DNA of 19,668 nucleotides from CAZRDB01 sp964598695 (GTDB lineage Bacteria; Armatimonadota; Zipacnadia; UBA1398). This document shows, piece by piece, positions 15,580 through 19,668 of the stretch (positions are counted from its first letter, which is position 1; each line of letters starts with the position of its first letter). The stretch lies in contig CAZRDB010000085.1 in the NCBI GenBank assembly GCA_964598695.1, positions 1-19,668 on the forward strand, in the 5' to 3' direction. Both the position numbers and the translations under genes were made by a program. Under the pieces are notes generated by a model. It had not been told where the DNA came from. It worked only from the letters and a program-made list of their open reading frames with translations, and searched no databases.

Positions 15580-15939
15580 TTACGTCGTCGGCGCCTTGCG
15601 GTAGGGCCGAAGCCCGGCATGGAGTAAGAGCCCGCAGGTCTCGTACTTCGACAGAGGCGTACGGTAGACGGGTACCTCGTGCTCCAGGGCGGCCTCCACC
15701 ATCTCGGAGCCGATCTCCTTGCCCTCGATCACGATCACTCCGGTGAGGTGCTTGATGGTCGCGGTGCGGATGGTCTGGTCGGTCGTCAGCCCCGTGACGA
15801 GGATCGAGCCCGAGCGGCCGAATGCGAGCACATCGCTCATCAGATCGGCCGCGAAACAGCCCGAGACCGCGACGCTGTCGTCGACGGGCTCGACGACACA
15901 CTCGGCCTTGACGATCCGCGCCACCTCAGCGAGGGTCAC
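15580..15939 (-). CDS. DRTGG-domain protein 1, first gene of the minus-strand block
   Basis: 119 aa. I chose the GTG at 15939 because GGAGG lies 7 nt upstream and the frame further upstream encodes low-complexity Arg/Pro/Ala sequence unlike a protein. The product is a single DRTGG domain: SGCFAADLMSDVLAFG, then SILVTGLTTDQTIRTATI, HLTGVIVIEGKEIGSEM, and a C-terminal tail with YETCGLLLHAGL. It aligns by eye along its length with DRTGG protein 2. It is the promoter-proximal gene of the block, facing the divergent hexulose-phosphate-synthase-like gene across 169 bp. The RsbW-like kinase gene follows 31 nt later. A small-molecule or redox-responsive regulatory role is inferred; no catalytic residues are recognised. 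Confidence 0.8.
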   Translation of the reverse strand: MTLAEVARIVKAECVVEPVDDSVAVSGCFAADLMSDVLAFGRSGSILVTGLTTDQTIRTATIKHLTGVIVIEGKEIGSEMVEAALEHEVPVYRTPLSKYETCGLLLHAGLRPYRKAPTT

Positions 15940-15946
15940 GTGCCGA

Positions 15947-15951
15947 CCTCC
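15947..15951 (-). promoter_or_regulatory. Ribosome binding site deciding the DRTGG protein 1 start
   Basis: GGAGG on the minus strand, 7 nt before the GTG at 15939. It settles the start against upstream in-frame codons reaching to 16239. Confidence 0.65.
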
Positions 15952-16063
15952 AATCCACGGCGGAGAGGTTCGCTCTTTGCATCGCCGGCCCCTGCAGAGC
16001 CTGCGAACAACCGCCGCTCGGGGGGCAGGTCTCCGTTCGCCGCACGGGAACCAAGAGGCCGTG

Positions 16064-16087
16064 GCGCGCGCCCGGGGGGACGCGCGC
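16064..16087 (+). promoter_or_regulatory. GC hairpin in the divergent intergenic region
   Basis: GCGCGCG (16064-16070) can pair with CGCGCGC (16081-16087) around a 10-nt loop. It ends 7 nt before the GGAAGGGG ribosome binding site (16095-16102) of the hexulose-phosphate-synthase-like gene, so it could form in that leader RNA. In GC-rich DNA such a short alternating repeat could be chance. I found no convincing -35/-10 pair or Rex-type operator in 15940-16108. Confidence 0.25.
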
Positions 16088-16108
16088 GTGTGGCGGAAGG
16101 GGTACGCG

Positions 16109-16768
16109 ATGGTCAGTCTCGAGGGTCCGATCATCCAGGTCGCGATCGACGTGAAGACGGTGGAGGACGCGCTGCCGATCGCCGAGGCGGCGGTCCGGGC
16201 CGGTGTCGATTGGCTCGAGATCGGAACCCCGCTCATCACATTCGCCGGGACGAGCGCGATCGGAGCGATCGCCCAGGCCTTCCCCGACCACCCCGTCCTC
16301 GCCGACTACAAGATGATGGACGGGGTCGCGAAGTATGTCGCCGAGACCCGCGCGCAAGGCGGCCACATTGCGACGGTCTGTGCGGTGGCGGCCGATGCGA
16401 GCGTCCGGGCCGCGGTCGCCGCGGGCCGCGAGGCCGGCGTGCGGATCATCACCGATCTCTACGCGGCCCACGACGTGGGAGGGCGCGCCCGGGAGATGGC
16501 CGCGCTGGGCGTCGACAGCGTGTACGTCCACTGGGGCGCCGACCAGCGCAACGCCGAGCCCACGCGCGACCCGCTCGCCGACCTCCCGGCCGCGCTCGAG
16601 GCGGTCTCGATCCCCGTGGGTGTGGGGACGTTCTCGGTGGAGGACGGCGTCCGGGCCTTCTCGATGGGCGCATCGATCGCCGTCATCGGAGTCCCCCTCA
16701 TCCTCGACGCGAACCCCGAGGAGTCGCTCCGCCGGTATGTCGAGGAGGCCAAGGCCGCCGCACGGTAG
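16109..16768 (+). CDS. 3-hexulose-6-phosphate synthase-like protein (OMP decarboxylase superfamily)
   Basis: 219 aa, ATG start with GGAAGGGG 6 nt upstream. It is a single TIM barrel of the orotidine-monophosphate decarboxylase superfamily, in the hexulose-6-phosphate synthase / ketogulonate-6-phosphate decarboxylase branch. Supporting motifs are WLEIGTPLI (35-43), the catalytic Asp-x-Lys-x-x-Asp in ADYKMMDG (Asp66, Lys68, Asp71), IITDLYAAHD, VYVHWGADQ and the phosphate-binding end VPVGVGTFSVEDG-like region and GASIAVIGVPLI. Hexulose-6-phosphate synthase condenses formaldehyde with ribulose 5-phosphate, and related enzymes act on other sugar phosphates; the exact substrate is not decided here. 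No isomerase partner gene (PHI) lies in the window. It is transcribed divergently from the hydrogenase block. Confidence 0.8.
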   Translation: MVSLEGPIIQVAIDVKTVEDALPIAEAAVRAGVDWLEIGTPLITFAGTSAIGAIAQAFPDHPVLADYKMMDGVAKYVAETRAQGGHIATVCAVAADASVRAAVAAGREAGVRIITDLYAAHDVGGRAREMAALGVDSVYVHWGADQRNAEPTRDPLADLPAALEAVSIPVGVGTFSVEDGVRAFSMGASIAVIGVPLILDANPEESLRRYVEEAKAAAR

Positions 16769-16808
16769 GGGCGAGTGGCGGCCCGCCGGCCGTGGCCTCC
16801 CTCGATGC

Positions 16809-16884
16809 TGGGTGGCACAGCCGTCTCGACTGTGGGGCTTCACCGGAGCCCCCAGAGCCACAGGCGGGACGCCTGTGCCACCCA
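16809..16884. repeat. Long imperfect palindrome, probable dispersed REP-like element
   Basis: A 76-nt sequence folds almost end to end. The outer 12 bp are perfect (TGGGTGGCACAG at 16809-16820 with CTGTGCCACCCA at 16873-16884). The inner part continues with CGTCTCG and CTGTGG pairing across single mismatches and a G-T pair to the 3' arm, and the tip is closed by GGGGCT/AGCCCC around a 7-nt loop. It lies in the 273-bp gene-free stretch between the synthase-like and KAP genes. The motif, with CACAGGCGGGACGCCTGTG-like phrasing, resembles dispersed palindromes I recall from GC-rich environmental genomes. No T-run follows, so it is not a plain terminator. The rest of 16769-17041 shows nothing I can identify. 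Confidence 0.75.
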
Positions 16885-17030
16885 GGGCAGGGGCCGACCA
16901 TATCCACCACAGGGGTGAGTGGCGACTAGCCCCGGACGACGCAGGTGGCCCTGTCCGCCCCCGCGAACCTCGTGCCGTGTTGGTTCACGTAAGGCTCGCG
17001 GCAGCCAGCCAACGGGGTGGTGCCGCGCCA

Positions 17031-17037
17031 GGGAGGG
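17031..17037 (+). promoter_or_regulatory. Ribosome binding site of the KAP NTPase gene
   Basis: GGGAGGG lies 4 nt before the ATG at 17042, supporting this start. No clear promoter was found in the 157 bp between the palindrome and this site. Confidence 0.5.
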
Positions 17038-17041
17038 ACGC

Positions 17042-19668
17042 ATGGGCGCACAGGGGGAGCCCCCGATCATCAGGCTTCTCAGCGACGAGCCCGCTGATAC
17101 CGACAGCTTCGGCGGGCACGATCGCGTCGCCGAGGCGATGGCGCAACTCATCCGCTCCAACGACGGCGGCCACGCGATCGCGTTGCTCGGTCCGTGGGGC
17201 AGCGGCAAGTCCACCGTCGTGGGACTCCTCAGGCGCAAGCTGTTGGCGTGGGCGGGGCATAGCGCCGAGGTGTTCGTCTTCGACGCGTGGGCACACGAGG
17301 GCAACCCCTTGCGGCTGACGTTCGTAGAGGAGCTTGTGTCGGTCATGCAGGGATGGGGGTGGCTTCGGCGCAGGGGCTGGGACCGCGACCTCGACCGTCT
17401 GGCGAAGCGTCGGAGCACGACCGATCGGACCGAGACGCCCATCCTCACGCCCTGTGGCCGGGTGATCATGGCGCTACTTGTTGTCGCAACGCCGATGGGG
17501 CTGGTCGGGCTTCGTGAGTGCCTCAAGGCGGGCCGACCCGACTGCTACTGCGACGGCGCGTACTGGATCAACTCGGCGCTGGCGCTGTCGCCCCTTCTCC
17601 TCCTCCTCTGCCTCCGCGCGTGGAAGGGGTTGGCGACGCGGCCCGCACGGCAGCGGGGCGAGCCCCCGTCGGACGACGATCCCCTGTGGTCGATTCTGGC
17701 CAGCAAGTCGGCTGTGCGATCGCGCTCTGAGGTCATCGAGACCCCTGAGCCGACATCCCTCGAGTTCGGCAAGGTGTTCGGCAAGGCCATGGGGGAGGCT
17801 CTGAGCAGGTGCCGCACCCGGCGCCTCGTCATCGTCATCGACAACCTTGACCGAGTGGCGCCCTGCGACGCGTTGCGGCTGTGGGCAACGATGCAGACGT
17901 TCTTCGCACCACCGCACGGAGGCTGCGCCGCGCACGATTGGCGGAAGCAGCTCTGGCTTGTCGCCCCCTTCGCGCCTGAGGGCATCGAGCACCTATGGAG
18001 CGATGTCAGCAGGGAGCCTCGCGATCACTTCGTCAACAAGACATTCCAGGCCGTCTTCCGCGTTCCGCCTCCGCTTCTCAGTGACTGGCGGAGCTATGTT
18101 AGGGAGCGGGTCGCGGCGGCGATCCCGGAGCTGGCGAGCGCCGAGGCCCGCCTGCATGAGGTGTCTTCCGTGTACGGCTGGGCCTACGCCTACTGCGCGC
18201 AGGAACGGCGTGACCGGGTGGCACGGGAGGCTCCGACGCCACGAGAGGTGACTCGCTTCGCGAACCAGCTGGCGGCTCTTCACCTCAAGTGGCATGTCGC
18301 TGGACCTGACATCCCCTTGGCGGCACTGGCTGCCTACGCCGCGCTCTCTGTCTGCCGAGGCATCGGCGAGACTATGTCCGACCTGGTTGATCCAGCCCGC
18401 GAGGGGGTGCTGGCTGATCCCGACCTCCTGCGGTTCGTTGGGGGAGACCCTCTGGTGCACTTCGCCCGCATCTACTACGGGGCCCAGAACCGAGGCAAGG
18501 CAATGCAGATCGCGCTGGGGCCGAGGATCGAGGCGGCATGCCGGGGGCGCGATAGCGACGAACTGCGCGAGCTGGCGGGCAGACCTGGGTTCTGGCCAGT
18601 CTTCGAGACGCAGCTCACGCAGTGGACGACTGATACGACCGTGCTCATCGGGGTGGCCGAGTTGCTCGAGGCCCTTGCAGTACAACCCGGCGACGCTGTC
18701 GCCGCACGGGCCGCCTGGAGACTCCTGGCCACGGTAATGGAGAGGGCCCCTTGGGAGCGGCCCACCCGCGAACTCGGGGGGGCGATCGCGCGCGTGTTGG
18801 GGCACGCCCCTCCCGGCACCGACCCGCGAGCCATCGTCGCGGCGGCTGTCCGCGCCAAGGTACCAGACGGCGTCGACCAGGCCGGGGCGGCGGCGCGCGC
18901 CGAGTGGGCCGATGGCGTCGCCGAGTTCGTGCGCGTCGTTGACCCTGACAACACTGGCGTCCCGTTCGACAGCCGCTTCCGCGCGATCACGCAGCTGAAC
19001 GCGGACTACCTCGAGATCCTGGCCCATCTCGGGTCACTTCCCGATCCACCATCGCGCTGGCGCTGCCTCGTGTCGCCTCTGGTCGACGGGCAGCGCCAGC
19101 AGTTGGCGGAGGCTTCGGAGCGTAAGGCCCTGGGCCAGCCGGTCCTCGATGTCACAGGTGTGGCCAGCATAGTGCCACTGCTTGTGAGCGCAGGTCAGAC
19201 GGACGGGCTGACGGAGGCACTCGTGAGCCCTCTGGGCCTCCTTGCCGGGGGCTGCGGCGGCCATGCCCCGACTCTGATCGCGGCCGTTCGAGCCCTTCTG
19301 CGGCTCTGGTCGCTCGATCGCGAAGTCGTTGAGGGCGCCTTGCGAGACAAGTGCCTGGCGCTGGGACTCGTCGCCGACCTCTGGCTCGCGATGGACCATG
19401 GGGAGCCCCTACTCGACGTGCTTGGCGCTGTCATGCCTCTCGCGGGCCTGACCCAGGACGCGGCGCAGCTCGCGAGCGACATGGGGGGCCGCGCAGGCCA
19501 GCCTGCGGAGAGGGCGGACTCCGGCGACGCGGACCTACCGACTGCGCTGCGGCGTGAGGCCGAGATGATCGGTACGGCTGAGTGGCTCCTGCCCTTCGCC
19601 GCGAGCACGCAGTGGCTCGGGCTTCGCGCACGGGACGCGGTGCTGCAGATAGTCGACACGGGTCTGGC
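17042..19668 (+). CDS. KAP-family P-loop NTPase with two membrane segments (3' end outside window)
   Basis: At least 875 codons are open from the ATG at 17042, with no stop before the window ends. The KAP P-loop family is indicated by Walker A LLGPWGSGKSTVV (Gly50-Ser57), the following VFVFDAWAHEGNPLR (78-91), and Walker B RLVIVIDNLDRV (261-271). As in other KAP proteins, two hydrophobic segments (about 141-157 and 174-192) lie between Walker A and B, predicting a membrane anchor with the NTPase in the cytoplasm. Residues beyond about 450 form a long, mostly helical region without a motif I know. KAP proteins include PifA of plasmid F, which excludes phage T7, so defence is possible but unproven. 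Codons such as CTT, CCT, GTA and ACT are noticeably more frequent than in the hydrogenase genes, suggesting a different origin. Confidence 0.85.
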   Translation, partial: MGAQGEPPIIRLLSDEPADTDSFGGHDRVAEAMAQLIRSNDGGHAIALLGPWGSGKSTVVGLLRRKLLAWAGHSAEVFVFDAWAHEGNPLRLTFVEELVSVMQGWGWLRRRGWDRDLDRLAKRRSTTDRTETPILTPCGRVIMALLVVATPMGLVGLRECLKAGRPDCYCDGAYWINSALALSPLLLLLCLRAWKGLATRPARQRGEPPSDDDPLWSILASKSAVRSRSEVIETPEPTSLEFGKVFGKAMGEALSRCRTRRLVIVIDNLDRVAPCDALRLWATMQTFFAPPHGGCAAHDWRKQLWLVAPFAPEGIEHLWSDVSREPRDHFVNKTFQAVFRVPPPLLSDWRSYVRERVAAAIPELASAEARLHEVSSVYGWAYAYCAQERRDRVAREAPTPREVTRFANQLAALHLKWHVAGPDIPLAALAAYAALSVCRGIGETMSDLVDPAREGVLADPDLLRFVGGDPLVHFARIYYGAQNRGKAMQIALGPRIEAACRGRDSDELRELAGRPGFWPVFETQLTQWTTDTTVLIGVAELLEALAVQPGDAVAARAAWRLLATVMERAPWERPTRELGGAIARVLGHAPPGTDPRAIVAAAVRAKVPDGVDQAGAAARAEWADGVAEFVRVVDPDNTGVPFDSRFRAITQLNADYLEILAHLGSLPDPPSRWRCLVSPLVDGQRQQLAEASERKALGQPVLDVTGVASIVPLLVSAGQTDGLTEALVSPLGLLAGGCGGHAPTLIAAVRALLRLWSLDREVVEGALRDKCLALGLVADLWLAMDHGEPLLDVLGAVMPLAGLTQDAAQLASDMGGRAGQPAERADSGDADLPTALRREAEMIGTAEWLLPFAASTQWLGLRARDAVLQIVDTGL

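Noticed and set aside
15940..16239. N-terminal extension of DRTGG protein 1 to 16239
   Set aside because: The extra 100 residues are low-complexity antisense of the synthase-like gene and its leader, and a good ribosome binding site precedes the GTG at 15939.
1..19668. In-frame UGA selenocysteine codons, prompted by the tRNA-Sec gene
   Set aside because: All recognised genes run uninterrupted to ordinary family lengths, and I saw no gene split by a UGA with homologous sequence on both sides.
1..19668. CRISPR array, insertion sequence or prophage genes
   Set aside because: No regularly spaced direct repeats, transposase, integrase or phage structural motifs were seen.

Overview
GC-rich bacterial DNA, probably from an anaerobe or facultative anaerobe that metabolises H2. 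The window opens inside a selenocysteine tRNA gene: 8-nt acceptor strand, long variable arm and G before CCA. Its centre is a 12-gene block, all on the minus strand (about 15.9 to 3.5 kb), built around a trimeric NAD(P)-linked [FeFe]-hydrogenase of the Hnd/HydABC type. A long palindromic element at 16.8 kb resembles dispersed repeats I associate with Planctomycetota/Armatimonadota-like genomes, but I cannot assign a phylum from this sequence.

Layout. (1) 1-3509, plus strand: partial tRNA-Sec, a metallophosphoesterase, a GNAT acetyltransferase, and a large ADP-ribosylglycohydrolase-like protein whose metal-binding acidic residues look lost. (2) 3516-15939, minus strand, in transcription order: DRTGG protein 1, RsbW-like ATP-binding kinase, DRTGG protein 2, PHP-domain phosphoesterase, a second histidine-kinase-type ATPase, HndB-like [2Fe-2S] protein, HndA/NuoE, a NuoF(HndC)-GltD fusion, the catalytic [FeFe]-hydrogenase HydA/HndD, a sensory-hydrogenase/histidine-kinase/receiver hybrid, an MBL-fold hydrolase and a DUF4438 protein. 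Most neighbours overlap or lie within about 60 bp, so one long transcript, or a few nested ones, is likely. (3) 16109-16768, plus strand: a divergent hexulose-6-phosphate-synthase-like decarboxylase/aldolase. (4) 16769-17041: no gene, but a 76-nt palindrome. (5) 17042 to the window end, plus strand: a KAP-family P-loop NTPase with two predicted membrane segments, still open at the edge and with looser codon use than its neighbours.

How it may work together. HndA, HndB, the HndC-GltD fusion and HydA should form a soluble complex coupling H2 to NAD(P)H, possibly with ferredoxin by electron bifurcation. The GltD module replaces the ferredoxin-like tail usual in HndC and adds a second flavin/NAD(P) site. 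The hybrid kinase keeps the four cubane cysteines of an H-cluster domain but has Ala at the proton-relay cysteine, as expected of a sensor. Two DRTGG proteins, two GHKL ATPases and a PHP protein travel with it. I infer a dedicated H2/redox signalling module, with one striking oddity: the kinase phosphoacceptor His is replaced by Glu. The most interesting points are this sensor, the HndC-GltD fusion, the TSCSP variant in HydA, and the KAP NTPase at the right edge.
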